From Ichthyophthirius multifiliis (Eukaryota > Ciliophora > Oligohymenophorea > Hymenostomatida), in contig NW_004086106.1 in the NCBI RefSeq assembly GCF_000220395.1, forward strand, positions 1 through 56,837: 56,837 nucleotides of DNA. Reading direction: 5' to 3'. Position numbers and translations under genes: made by a program. The notes below the pieces were generated by a model. That model saw only the letters and a program-made list of their open reading frames with translations. It was not told the origin of the DNA and did not search any database. This document shows positions 42,901-55,656 of the stretch, piece after piece (the first letter of the stretch is position 1; each line of letters starts with the position of its first letter).

Positions 42901-43842
42901 TTCTTTTATATTTTTGCTTTTTTTGGACCAATTTTCGCCTTAGAAGTTTTATAAAATACACATCGAAAATCTATATTCGAATGCATTTTCATAAAATTTT
43001 TTTTGATTTTGAATTTTCGCCTATTCTTCTTATTTTTCTTTTTTTACTTTTTCTTCTATTTATTATTATTCTTTTTTTTTTTTCTCTCTTTCTAGTTCTT
43101 CTTTTTTAGTTTCTTCTTCTTATAATTTCTCTTCCTATTCTTTTTTTTTCTTTAATTATTCCTAAAAGCAAATAAATTGTTTTTTTGCTTCATACATTTA
43201 TTAAAAATCATCTTTTTCTAGTGATTCTTATCCTTCTAATTCTTAAATTTCTTATCCTTTTTCTTTTTCAAAAAAAAGACACTCGTTTCCTTTATTTTGA
43301 TTTTATATTTCTTCCATTTATTCTGTATTTTACTTTTCTTAAATTTATTGTTACATCATTTCAGATGATATATTATTTTCTAGTAAATTGTTTAAAATAA
43401 ATATCCCTTTTTCTAATGTATAGATCCACTTTTCTCTTTCTTGCATGTTCTTGCATAAAAATAACCATCTTATTTTTTTATTTTGTTATTCTTTTTTATT
43501 TATACTACTAGTATTATTACCCAAAAAGGTATTTTGATAATCTTCTAATTAATATTTTTGATTTTTGCTAAATTCTATTAAATTTTCTTCATCAAATTCT
43601 ATTGCAAAAGAATTCATTTTGCATATTTACTCTTAATTTTTGTATGTATTTTTTTTTTGTTCATTTAATATTTGGATTATATTTAAAAGTTATACCCCCT
43701 ATTTCGGATTTGTTTATTTTTAATGTCTGTAATAACAAAATAAATGGCCATTTATTTGTACTAATCTTTTATTAAAAGAAAGATGGCGTTTTGATAATTT
43801 GTCTAAAACATCTAATTATCGAATTTCTTCGATGGATTTCAT
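39983..43842 (-). CDS. CLU-domain protein (clustered-mitochondria/CLUH-like) with TPR-like C-terminus (1270 aa)
   Basis: ATG at 43842 with an in-frame TGA just upstream; TGA stop at 39983-39985; one 47-nt intron (40487-40533); 1271 codons without any break. Residues about 1-300 include a charged Glu/Lys coiled coil (about 43010-43170). The CLU core is near 41800-42060: an Asp-Ser-Phe-Ile-Phe stretch, then LMHKKGINIYFLGLLTEKT and CLIEMISRSAKKIIHEKL, matching the family hallmarks His-x-x-Gly-Ile-Asn-x-Tyr-x-Gly and the Glu-Met-x-x-Arg helix. Downstream, about 41480-40560 resembles the TPR array of CLU proteins (HPKTAEKYKVFAGFLKKFGF). CLU/CLUH proteins are cytosolic, bind mRNAs for mitochondrial proteins and keep mitochondria spread through the cell. 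The N-terminal CLU-N ubiquitin-like domain is not obvious. The family call is good; the function is inferred from the family. Confidence 0.82.
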
Positions 43843-44310
43843 ATAGTAGGCTGTATTTCAATTTTTTATTATATATGAAAATTTTTATTTTATATTTTTA
43901 ATTATTGTTTTTGGTATTTATTAGTTGTTTTTTTTTTATATTAAAAAATTTAATTAATTAATGTTTTTTTTTTTTTTTCTGATATTTTATTTATTGGATA
44001 TAAATGTAAACATTATTTAAGAAAACATTTTTATTTTATAAGAATTATATAATTAAGTTGTCACATTTATTAAACTAACATTATTAATTTTAATAATATA
44101 AAATTTATTCTAATAATAATTATTCAGTTTTATAAAATTCTAAATATTTTAATCCTGTAATTACAAATATTGTAAATTAAAAAAATAAAATAATTAAATT
44201 AATTATTTTATTAAGAAATTTGCAAATAATTATAAATAAATAAAAATTTGATAAAAAAATTAATAAATTTTATATAAAAATATTTAATATATAAATTAAC
44301 AGATTAAAAA
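43843..44310. other. Divergent promoter spacer between CLU and cyclin genes
   Basis: A/T-rich, about 470 bp between two divergently transcribed starts (43842 minus, 44311 plus). It should hold both promoters. No specific motif is recognised beyond poly-T and poly-A runs. Confidence 0.65.
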
Positions 44311-45605
44311 ATGAATTCAGAAAACAACTAAGTGACAATCTTAATACACGAAATAGAAGAATAATCTTAATAAATTAACTAAATAAGCCCAATTAAATCA
44401 TGTTAACATAAAAAAAATTATTCTCAATATAATTGCTTTTATTGTGGAGCAAATGTATATAACGATAATTATTCATATAATACTAAAAAAATGCAATTTT
44501 TGGCTTCATTTAATTTAAAATAAATATATTAAAATATGTGCAAAAAGAGATTAGATTAAATAAATTTTTGTCCATATAATGATTATTTAAATGTAAATTA
44601 TATTTATTTAATAAAAATATATAAATTTATATTATTTTTTTCGAAAAAAAAGTATAGAAATTAATTAATAGAACTTATCTTTTTATCATCTCATAAATTA
44701 CATAATTCATTAAATACAACTCATTTAGCTATATATTATTTAGATTATATGATGTAAAACTTTGAAAACAATTAAAAAAGTATTCATTTTTATTAAATAT
44801 ATGCAGCAGCTTCTTTAATGTTAGCAGGTAAATATTTTTTTATTTTTAAAATAAATATTTATAAATTTTTAAATAATAAAGCAAAAGCTATAGAATTAGA
44901 TGAAAATATACCTTTTATTAGTAAACTAAAAAAATATACTGGATTACATGAACATAATCCAGATTTGTTTAAACTAGCAGAATAAAGTTTAATAAATAAA
45001 TTAAATTGGAATTTATAATAAATAACTTATTTAGATTTAATTTAATATTATTTTACACAAGGTATAATATTTTAAGATGATTATATTTAAGGCGAAGAGT
45101 AAATTTCAAATTCTTTAAAAGAGAAAAATAATTAACAATAAATTGAAGATGTATAATAATAATGCTCGAATAATAATAATTAAAAAATATAAATTAAAAA
45201 TTTATAACAAAATTAAATTGATAATTTAATTATGTAATTAGAAAAAGATTATTAATCATTAGCTAATATTTTAATTATAGGTTTTATTATTTTATATTCT
45301 ATATTTATTCTTTTATATATATTAAAGATTATATGTTTTATCAATATGATTTTTAAATTCTGATTGCATCATGTATTGCTTATTTAAGAAAAATTAATGG
45401 AATTTTCCCTATATGGAATAATTAGCTGTAAAATATGAATAATTTATAAATATAGGAGGATTAAATAAATTAATATATTTATACTATAGAAAAAACAATA
45501 TTAAGTAAAAATTTTAAAAATAAATAAACTATATAAGAAGATTATTAATAAAACGAAATAAATGAAAGTATAAATAAATAAATAATTTAAATGAATATAA
45601 ATTGA
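44311..45605 (+). CDS. Cyclin (cyclin-box protein, 377 aa) with Cys-rich N-terminus
   Basis: ATG at 44311, TGA at 45603-45605. Exons 44311-44592, 44653-44827, 44882-45280, 45328-45605; the three introns (60, 54 and 47 nt) keep one frame of 378 codons. The cyclin box runs from about residue 95: a helix LHNSLNTTHLAIYYLDYMM, then YAAASLMLAAKAIELDENIP (third helix with the conserved Ala/Lys), then helices up to LNWNLQQITYLDLIQYYF. A second helical repeat (ILIASCIAYLRKI) is separated by a Gln/Asn-rich linker of about 70 residues. Cyclins activate cyclin-dependent kinases. The subtype is not clear; no destruction box was seen. Residues 30-90 carry several cysteines (FYCGANVY, then NFCPYNDY) that might bind a metal, unusual ahead of a cyclin box. 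Confidence 0.78.
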
Positions 45606-46619
45606 ATAAAATTATATAATAAATAATTAATTATATATTATTTTTAATAAAAAAAAGTAAATAAAACGAAGTTATACCTTTATATTAGATTTTATAAATT
45701 CTATTTTATTATTTAATTTAAAAATAATATTTTTTTTAAATATATATTTTAATTATTATTTGCATGCTTATAAATATGTTTGAAAATTAATTATAATAAA
45801 CGCAAAATTCATATATATTAAATATTAAATTTCTTTCTTTTTTTTTAATTGTTTTTTTAAGAATTAATTATATCTTTAATTATATCAATTAATTATTTAA
45901 ATAATAAATTTTATTTTAATAGTCTTAGCATTATATTATATTGAATAAATTTAATATATATAAATATAAAAAAAAAAATTCTATTATTTTTAATTATGTT
46001 TTCAATGTAAATAATTGCAAAACAAATATAAAAAATTTGTAATAAATAAGATAAAAATTGTTTCTAAATACTTAAAAATGTTTAATAAATATTGTATGTA
46101 ATACTTGTACTTTATAAAAAAAACGATTTTCAGTTTATTTTTATATTATATAATATAATTAATTTAATATATTTATATTTATTAAAATAATCTATTAAAT
46201 TCATATATTTTTCTTTTTTTCTTTTAAAAAATTAAATCACTTTTAACGCACTTTTTAAGTTAATTTTATTTTTAAAGAGATACGAAAAATTTTTAATAAT
46301 AATATATATATTTTTTTAAAAAAAATAATTTTTTTGAAATTTTTGTTTAATAATAAATATAATTATATATTTTCTATATATTAATAATTTAATTTTTTCA
46401 GTTATTTTAATAAAAACTAAGATTTCCTTAATAAATGTATACTTAAAAAAATATTTAAAATCAATTTTATAAAAAGGTTAATTGAAAAGTTATTCGTTCT
46501 TCGCGAAATAAAAAATTCAAAATATATTTAAATATTTATTTAAAACAAAAAAAATTAATAAAAAAATAATAAACAAAGTAAATAAAAAGCCGACAAAATA
46601 TTTATTTTAATCAATAATC
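45606..46619. other. Intergenic A/T-rich spacer
   Basis: About 1 kb between two plus-strand genes. It should hold the promoter of the Cys-rich surface gene. Nothing else is recognised. Confidence 0.7.
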
Positions 46620-49600
46620 ATGATATAAAAATAACAATTGAGTCTAATAATATTATTATTAATATTATTAAATAATATAAATACTTAATCATTAGTTCAA
46701 AGAAATGTATTAATATTAAACGATTTCGCCGGCCAAAAAATAAAATCTCAAGAAATATATGAATGGTAAATACAAAATAATAAATAAGGAACTGTTTCCT
46801 AATGTAGTTTGGACGACTTTCAAACTATTTAAGAAATATTTGGATTATCACAAAACTTTGATTAAAAAACAATTATATAGAAGGATGTAATAATGTTAGT
46901 AAAAGCTTAAAGATGTGTTGTTTAATTTGATCTTTTTTTAGAAAATATATCGTTTGATGATGAAATATATTTACGTGTAGATAAAACATAAAGTAAATTT
47001 TTTATTTTTATAAAATAATATATATATAAAATATTATATAAAAAAAATAGTATTGTCATTTAATTGCAGTTAACTTGAATCTTCATCTGCTATAAAATAT
47101 AAATGTAAAAACAATGAATATATCCAAGATCAGCCTTCATATAGAGTAAGTTTACGCTCTCGTTAATTTGCTCCTTCATCTTCAACATTTTAATTATAAT
47201 TTTCAACCAAAATAAAAAAAGAAAATTCATTCTGGGGAATAAAAAACCTTAATATATATTGTGATTACATAAATAATTGCACAAATCAAACTTGCAAATG
47301 TCCTTTAGGATATAATCCTTCATAAATAAACCCTTTAGTATGTTAACCAATACCAGTTTGTCATCCTAGTTGTATATAATGTTAACTAAATACAAATATT
47401 TGCATAGAATGTCCTTCTTATAGTAAATTAACTGAAGATCAAACTTTGTGTATTTGTGAATAACTTTCTATGCCTTCAGCTAATGGAAAGACTTGTGATT
47501 GTGTTCGAAATTCTTCGTTTTAAGGAAATCAGTGTCAATGTGATAAAAACTTTATATAAACATCCAATAATACATGCAGGCTAAACCTTGTATGTGATCC
47601 TTCGTGCTTAGCTTGTAGAACTTCAACCAGAATATGTATTAGATGTCCCCAAAATTCAATTCTATCGGAAGATTAAATAACTTGTAAATGTCCTGAAAAC
47701 TCTCTTTTGTCTTCAAATAAAGAGTCCTGTTAATGTGCTGGAAATTCAATTTTATCGTTAAATTTAGAAAAATGTATATGCCCATCGAATTCATTTTTTG
47801 ACATTTAATTATAAACTTGCAAATGTAATTCAGATTTTTATGAATCTGCACTTACTAATGGGTAATTTTTCTGTAGAAAAATACCCTAATGTTCTCCTTC
47901 ATGTTTATAATGTTAGATAAATTCTGATATTTGTATTAAATGTCCTTTGAATGGGATTTTATTGCCGAATAAAACTGCTTGTACCTGTCCAGATTTCAGT
48001 ATTTTAAAAAATGATGAATGTGTATGTCCGCAGAATTCGTCTTTTTTACAAAATTAAAATATTCTAGGCTAAATATCTTGTTAATGTAACGAAGGGTACT
48101 TTTAATAAAGCATAGAAACTTTTGTATGCGTAAAAGTACCAGATTGTGACAAATCCTGCTCATAATGTCGATGTAATTCTGATATATGTGTAAAATGCCC
48201 GTAATATTCGTTACTTTCTAAAGACTAAAAATCATGCCAATGTCCTTTAAATGGATATTTGTCTGAAAATTAATAAGAATGTCTTTGTCCTTTAAACGCT
48301 ATTCTAAGTGATGACGAAACGGCTTGCTTATGCCCAAAAAATACCAATTTAGATCTTGAAAAAAAGTCTTGTGTATGCTCTGAAGGTTTCTTTTAAGTTT
48401 TCTTAAACCCTTTGAGTTGTCGTAAAATACCTAAATGTAACCCTAGTTGTTATTAATGTTTCCCTAATTCTTCTGTATGCTTAAAATGTCCTTAAAATTC
48501 TCATTTTTCTATAGATGGTCAATCATGTGTATGTGACTAAGACTATGTAAGTAAAAATTTATAACAAAATTTACTAGAATGTGAAAAAATAAAAAATAAT
48601 GGAGGAAATAATGCTGTTACCTGTCCCAAAAACTCATATTCTGAAGATTCAATTAATTGCATTTGTTATGAAGGTTACTTTCCAGTGATTGAAGAAGGCT
48701 CTCTAAAGTGTTAAATAATAGAAGAATGTAATTTCTCTAATTGCTCAGAATGTCAAAAATATACATCTATATGTACCAAATGTCCACCTAATTCAACTCT
48801 TAATAAATAAAAAAATGAATGCGAATGTAATCAAGGTTTCTCAGTTTTTTCTTATAATCCATTTTAATGCTTAAAAATTTTCTAATGTAATTCTACGTGT
48901 CTTAAATGTAAAGAAAATTCTGATATATGTATCGAATGTGAATAAGGGCATACATTATAGGCTGATAGAAGGTCTTGTATTAAATCCAATTGTCATCCCT
49001 CTTGTTTTTGTTAAAACTTCGATAACGGGTGTGATAGTGGAGGAGTATGTATAAAATGCAGACAACCAGAAATGGCAAATATAGTAAATCAAGACTTTTG
49101 TAAATGTAACAGCCCTTAATTTATTTTAAAAAAAGGATCAACTTGGGAATGTATAGAAAATCCTGATTTCTAAAGAAAAGAGATTGATATGTAATGTGAA
49201 TGGGAACTTTTTAATAAAATATATAATCTTATAGTTATTTCAAATTGCTAGTTTTAAGTGGAAGGCTCTTCTTAGTATATTGTTGATTAAGTTATTTTTG
49301 ATTCTTAAAGATTATAAATTCCAAGCTAAGAATGTCTTTAAAAATTAAAATGGAATTTTGAATATGCTTCTGATTGTGAAAATTATAAGAAATTAGATTC
49401 TAAATATCTTTAATATTCATCAAATGATTTTTCTTAAGTGAATATTAAAATTCCATTGATAGATGTTTATTAACTTACATAAAATACAATAATAGATAAT
49501 AGAACTATTTATTAAATAATTTGCTTATAAGTAAATTTTATTTTTTTAGAAAAAGTCATTCGAAGTCACAAATTTTAAATTAGAGTTTTCACAAATAGGG

Positions 49601-50187
49601 ATTAAGTGTAAGTATTTCATTTATAAATTTCTAAATAAATTTCAGATGGGTGCGATAAAGGTTAATAATGTATAGTTGTGGCAGATTTAGATACGAAAGG
49701 GTTTTTTTGTGAAAATATTTAGTGTAATTCCTTCCTTGATAAGACGACTCCTGTATATAAAGTAGGGGATCATATGTATACTAGAATTATGTTTGCTGAT
49801 AATAGTTATAGTAAGTATTTAAGTGTTTAATAAGTTAGATTTATTGATGATAAAGGAATTTATAATTATTAGAAAAATATTCATTTTTGGTATACTTAAA
49901 AATTGGGAATAGTTGATGTCGATATTTTATTATTTTAAACCCATTAAAATGCAATTATTGAAATTCTTCTTAAAATTTCATTACAAAAAGATAATAATGG
50001 GTTACTAAGAAGTTTAAATTAAGTTAATAATAAGTAAATTGTTTAAATTTTTAAAACTAATGTAGTCTTAGATTTAAATTAAGAAAAATAAATTCAAAAT
50101 GAAAATCAATTAAATTATAGTAATTAAGAGTTAATTTTAGATTTTATTATTAGATTTTTAGGCTTTTATATTGTAGTTTTTATATGA
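46620..50187 (+). CDS. Large Cys-rich surface protein with signal peptide and hydrophobic C-terminus (1169 aa)
   Basis: ATG at 46620, TGA at 50185-50187, one 58-nt intron (46993-47050), 1170 codons and no frame break. It starts with a signal peptide (MIQKQQLSLIILLLILL). After about 200 residues with few cysteines comes a tandem array of short Cys repeats (about 47270-49170) with recurrent units C-x-C-P-x-N-S-x-L-S and C-x-P-S-C-x-x-C, similar to EGF/furin-like surface repeats. A beta-rich region with spaced cysteines follows (about 49190-50000). The last 17 residues are hydrophobic (LDFIIRFLGFYIVVFI) with no cytoplasmic tail, which fits a GPI-anchor signal. Ciliate surface (immobilisation) antigens are GPI-anchored Cys-repeat proteins, but this one is longer and its repeat differs from the classical i-antigen period. 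Surface location is well supported; the GPI anchor is inference. Confidence 0.88.
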
Positions 50188-51741
50188 TTTTTATGGCATC
50201 TTTTTAATTATTGTTTTTTATATTATTTATTTATTTATATAATCATTCTTTGTATGTTTTTTATTATTTCTTTATATTCTTTCTTATTTTTTAATTTTTT
50301 TTTTATAATTTTGTAATTAGTTATTTTAGCCTTTGTATTTTTATTATTTATTGTTATAATAAAATATAAAGTTCTTTTTTAAAATAAATTATTTAAGTTT
50401 TTTAAAGTTTATTATTATAAAATATACCTTTATTCAAATTGTATTAAATTTTAATTTCAAATATATTTATTAAACAAATACTATTATTATTGATATATTT
50501 TTATTTAATATAAATTAATTCAATTTTTTTTAGTTTGTTAACAGTATGATTGCTATTTTAGATAATTAATAAAATGTAATAATTGAATTAATATATATCA
50601 AAGATTTTAAAATTAAATATTAAAACTATTTAATATAATTTTTTTAACATTATACAGATAATAAATAAATATTATAAATATATGGAAAATTCTGACTTAA
50701 AAAATATATATTAAACAATGATGATATTTTATTTTAGAAAATTAAAATAATTTATTTATATTTTTTTTACATAGGTTTATAAATAAGTAATATTGAAATT
50801 TAAGAAACAAGGATGAATTAAAAAAGTATAAATATACTATATTTATTGAATATTTTTGTAAAAATAAAATTTAAAATTCTTGTTTAAAAGTTGAATTTAA
50901 GAAAACAAATAATATATTTATACATTATGAAATTTATGAAAGCATAAATAAAAAGTAAAATTAAAATTATTTTATTGTACATATATAAAATAAAAATCCT
51001 TTATATATTTTTTACAAAAAATAGAATAATTTTAGTTTTTTTTCAAAAAAAGTATTTATATGGTATAGAATAAATAAAAAAAATATCTCAATAAAGCAAA
51101 CTGTAAAATATATTTGAAAATATGTAAATTATTTCAAATTAATGGTAAAAACATATATTAATATTCTTTTTGGAAACAAAAATACTTAATAAATAAATTA
51201 TAAAAATAATAATTTAAATTTTGTAATAAATAGCTTATTGCATTTTTAGACTATATAAATTTATATTTAATACGGAATTATATTATTATATAATAAAAAA
51301 TTATATTTTATGTAAAACTTTTAAATTTAAAATAATATATTTGAAGATAATACAGATTCATCTTTTAATAATGAAACTTAAAGATAATTTTTTTAATTAT
51401 TTGACTTTAAAAATTAAAAAATATAAAATAAAGAAAAAATAAAAAAATAATATTTATTGAAAAAAAAAAAAAAAAAATTAATAATAATTTTTTTTTTTTT
51501 TTTAGAATATTATCTGTGTATTTTATATATATTTTTTTTAATTCAATTTTTTTTTGTTTTTTTATAAAAAATATTTTGTAAAAAATATTAATTTAAATAA
51601 TAAAAAAATGTAAAATTATCAATAATAATAAAATAATCATTAATAAAATGAATATAAATCATTGTAATGTATGATTCATTAAGTATTATTTCTATATAGA
51701 AAATTTTATATATATATGAGTTATGATAATAAAAATAGAAA
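50188..51741. other. Intergenic A/T-rich spacer
   Basis: About 1.55 kb of A/T-rich DNA with long T runs just after the Cys-rich gene's stop. No protein-like frame or RNA gene was seen. Confidence 0.65.
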
Positions 51742-52128
51742 ATGAATTTATATTAATAAAATATAAGAGATTCACAAAAAAAGTAAATTTTTGATTAAAA
51801 AAGATAATAATTATTATGTAAAAAATAAACATTTATTATTTTTTAAAAATAAAAAAATAATTTATTTGCAGAATAAGTAATACATGATAAATTATAAAAT
51901 GTAAATTTAACTAGAATGAATAATTCTGAATAAAATGACTTAGCTGACTAATTAATAGAAGAATATTTAAAAATTATATAACCAGAAATAGAAAAATAGT
52001 AAACATAATTTGAATTTTATCTTTAGTTATCTTAAAAGAAGAATAATGGTGGTAATAATAATATGAAGAATATGAGAAACATGAAACATATTAATAAAAA
52101 AATATAAATAATTGATTACATACAATGA
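51742..52128 (+). CDS. Possible small protein gene (110 aa), function unknown
   Basis: ATG at 51742, TGA at 52126-52128. A 54-nt intron (51818-51871; GTAAAA...TTGCAG) joins exons of 76 and 257 nt in one frame of 111 codons. The middle is a plausible amphipathic helix (NDLADQLIEEYLKIIQPEIEK). The tail is basic and Asn/Met-rich (NNGGNNNMKNMRNMKHINKK). Because only TGA stops translation, open frames of this size occur by chance in A/T-rich DNA. The clean intron with a good acceptor and the drop in A/T over exon 2 favour a real gene. No family was recognised. Confidence 0.5.
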
Positions 52129-52625
52129 TTAAATAACAATATATATACAAAGTTTTATATTATATATTATAGTTTAATAGTTAGTTTTTGCTTAAAAAAT
52201 TATTATAATATAAAATTTTAAAAGCTAAATATATCTGCAATATAAAAAAATAAATTACATTTTATAATCATATTGATTTTTATTTTTAAAATTTATTTAT
52301 TATTATTTATTATATTAACCCAAAAACAAAAATAAAATTAATTTTTTTATTTAATTTTAGTTATCTTTTTATGAAATTTAAATTATTAATTAATGCAATT
52401 TAATATATAATAATTAAAATAAAAAAAAAGATTCAACTCTATATTAATTTATTAAATTGATTAAAATTAAAGTCTTATCTATATATTAAAAATAATTATA
52501 ATTAATTATTAAAATCTTTAATCATTTTATTTAAAACCTAATAAATAGATTAAAAACAAACAAGAACAAAAATATTTTATTAATAAGAATATATATATAA
52601 ATTCTTAATAATAAATCGAAAATCT
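52129..52625. other. Spacer between convergent genes
   Basis: About 500 bp, A/T-rich, between the small plus-strand gene and the stop of the minus-strand coiled-coil gene. Nothing recognised. Confidence 0.7.
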
Positions 52626-55608
52626 TCACGAAATAGATATAAAAGCAAGAATTTTTCTAAATTTATTCCACGCACTTTCTATATTAATCATTAATTAAGT
52701 TTTATTTCTTTCCTCAAAAGCGTCATATTTTGTTTATTTAGCGATTCCTTAAGGCAATTGTGCAAAATCATCTTTCAACTGCATATGAACTGCTTATAAA
52801 TTTTAATTTCTTTATTCTATTTATTTTATTAAAGGAAATATAATTTTATAAGTTTCCTCTAATAATCCCATTTGATTAACAAAATCATACAAAGTATTTA
52901 CTTTTTCTTTAAAAAGTGACATTTCTTAAAGGGCATCTAATTTTCTCGGGGCATTTTTTATATTTCCATTAATATTTTAATCATTTGGAAAATTCACCTT
53001 TACTGGATTTTTTAATATTTTAAGGTACATTAATAATCGATGAATTTATTTATTAAACATTACTGATACTTAATTTATCTTTTTTATTTAAATTATTTTT
53101 AGTAAATGAATTTTTATTTTTAACTTCTTCAGTTTTATCTTATTAAAAGTTATTTGTATTTAATTAAATATTCAAAAAATTGTCCTTTTTGCAGTCATCA
53201 TTTACCAAATATGGAATAAGCTTCAAAATTGCCACATTCAACTAAGTTTTATCTGAAATGATTGCCTAGCAGAATTCCCTATAAGTAATTTCTAACCACC
53301 TTTAGCTTTTATTAGGCTAAACCTTAGATATTATTTTGGAATAATCATCAAAAGTAATCATACATTCATATCTTGAATTCGATTTTAATTTAAGAGCTGA
53401 ATATATACTTTCTAATTCATAAAATCTTTAGTCTACGAAAGTATCCAGTATACATTTATTTAAAGTATCGAATCTTAAAAAATTGGCTTCTTCTTCTGAA
53501 AAAGTAATAGTTTAAGTTTAATTTTGTTATTATTGAATTATTAAATTATTATTATTCTTCCTTTATTAAAAGTCTTATTGTGTAATTTTTTTGAATTTTT
53601 ATTCTAATAATTAAATATCGATTTTATATAAATTTTCTTCCTGACATATGGCTTCCCATATTCTTAAACAATAATCGTTTGGAATCAAATCTAAACATCT
53701 TTGAGTTATATTAGGGAAAAAAGGTAAAATCTAGTTTTAACCGAAATAATTTCGATTCGTCATTCTAATTAAATAAGCAATTTTGTGCATTATGGTTATT
53801 GTTTCAGAGGTTTTCATGTACATTTTTTTAAATTTTTCCCTAGAAATGCCTATTTGTTAGAACGACGATATGTTTCTTAGTTAAAATTACTAATTATCTT
53901 CTTCTTCATCATTAAAAAGTAGATCATTTAGACCGTTTTGTTCAGCGAAAATATGTACTCTGTCGTGATCTTTTGAGTATTTTCTTAAACTTGCTAAAAA
54001 ATCTTTTAAGAAAGACTCCGCAATGTCTTTATTGCCGAATTTTTTTAAAAACCACTCGCATGTAAATTGATTGATAGGTGTTTTTGGCCTAAAATCAACT
54101 TCATCTAATATATCGCACATAAGCTTTTCCCCTAAAATGCAATTAATTATGAAAAAAACCCAAGTCAAAGGTTAAATAGTAGCATTATTTAAATATAGGG
54201 TGGGTTTTAATAATATATCAAATATATTATTATTATCTTTACGGTTCAAAAATTTATTTATATTATCGTTTTGGATAAATGTGCATTATATTTGTTTGTC
54301 TGTAGTTGTATATTATTTCAGTTTTTATCGAATAGCCTCTTTTTCTGGATTGCCTTAGTCAATTTGGTCTTCTTAGTTTTTAGTCTGGGTGATTAATATG
54401 TTCAGTTTTTTTGTTATGTTTTTGTTTTATTGCTGGAGTTTTTTGTTTTCTTCTTTTAAATTAGCTACTTGTTGTGTGTAAAATTCTTCTAATTATTGAA
54501 TTTAAGCAAAAACATTTGAATTTTAATTTAAAGCATTTTAACTTTATGATTGAGCTTTTTTTTTTTAGTTTTTTTTTTTATTTGTATTTTATAATTTTAC
54601 TTTCTTTTTGTTTCATTTATTTTAATTATAAATATGATTATTCATTCTTTTAGTTTTAAAGATCTATACACAATTTTGTTAGTTCGTCGTTTTCTTTTGT
54701 TAATTTATCTATTTTTAATAAATAGGCGTCTATTTTATCATAATTATTCTTTAATAAACTTTCCAAATCTTCAAAAAGCTTACAAACGTTTTAATTTTTT
54801 TGATCAATTTTTAAGAGTCCTTTAAATTAATAAATGCTTTTCACATAAATATTATGTTCAGGTTTAGTTTTTCCAAAAACTTCTTATTCCTTTATTTTAA
54901 AAAATGAATATAAGAAAAATAATTATTTACTCTATAATAATAATTGTATGTCTCCATAAGCATTTTTAGTCCTTCATAAAAATCAGTAATAAGAAAAATT
55001 TCTTTGTCTTAAAAGACATTAATTTTTTAAAAATTTTCTTCAACGGTTTATATATATTTTTCATAATAAGAAAATAAAGTTTGAAATTCTGTTTTTAAAA
55101 CTTGAGCGATTTCTTTCATTCCTTCTTTTTCTTTACTTAAAACAATTTCAATAAAGAACTTTTCATATAAATTTAAAATTTTATCCCCTCGTAATTTTTG
55201 GGCTTTTAAAAAATCTTAAGCTATCATTTTTTCTGTCATTTCTTTTATTTATTATTCCAGTTATTTATGATTTTCTAAATAATAAAGTAAATCATTTGAA
55301 GAAGAGCCTAAAATATAAACTACATTGCTTATTTTGGTTACATTTCCAATTAAATTTTAATTTATTTTTTCTTTTTAATTTTATCCCTTTTTTTCAAGAA
55401 TGTTTTATGTCGTGTTAAAATAATTTTCTTTTAATTTATTTAAAGGAGATTTTTGACGATCTTTTAATGTAGGCAAACTTATGTTTAATAAATTGTTTTT
55501 AGATTTATTTTGTGTACTCTTTCTACTGTTTTTTATTTCAAATATCTTAATGTTGAAATTTGGAGAATTTTAATGATTATGAAAATTCTTAAAGGTATTT
55601 TTTTGCAT
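52626..55608 (-). CDS. Coiled-coil protein, function unknown (about 980 aa), two homopolymer slips
   Basis: ATG at 55608, TGA at 52626-52628, one 41-nt intron (54890-54930). The N-terminal 70 residues are basic and Ser/Asn-rich. A helical domain follows (about 55260-54950: SSSNDLLYYLENHKQLEQQ, KILNLYEKFFIEIV), then a long coiled coil (about 54780-54380). The middle globular segment (about 54170-53640) includes WVFFIINCILGEKLMCDIL and RPKTPINQFTCEWFLKKFG. The C-terminal third is helical again. The frame slips by one at the paired T11 runs 54556-54579 and at the T6 run 53008-53013; protein-like sequence continues in a neighbouring frame each time, which suggests base-calling errors. The domain order, N-terminal helical domain plus long coils, is common in axonemal and basal-body proteins, but no family could be named. 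Confidence 0.75.
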
Positions 55609-55656
55609 TTATATATTTTTTTATTAAATACACTAAACGATATGATATAATGCTAA

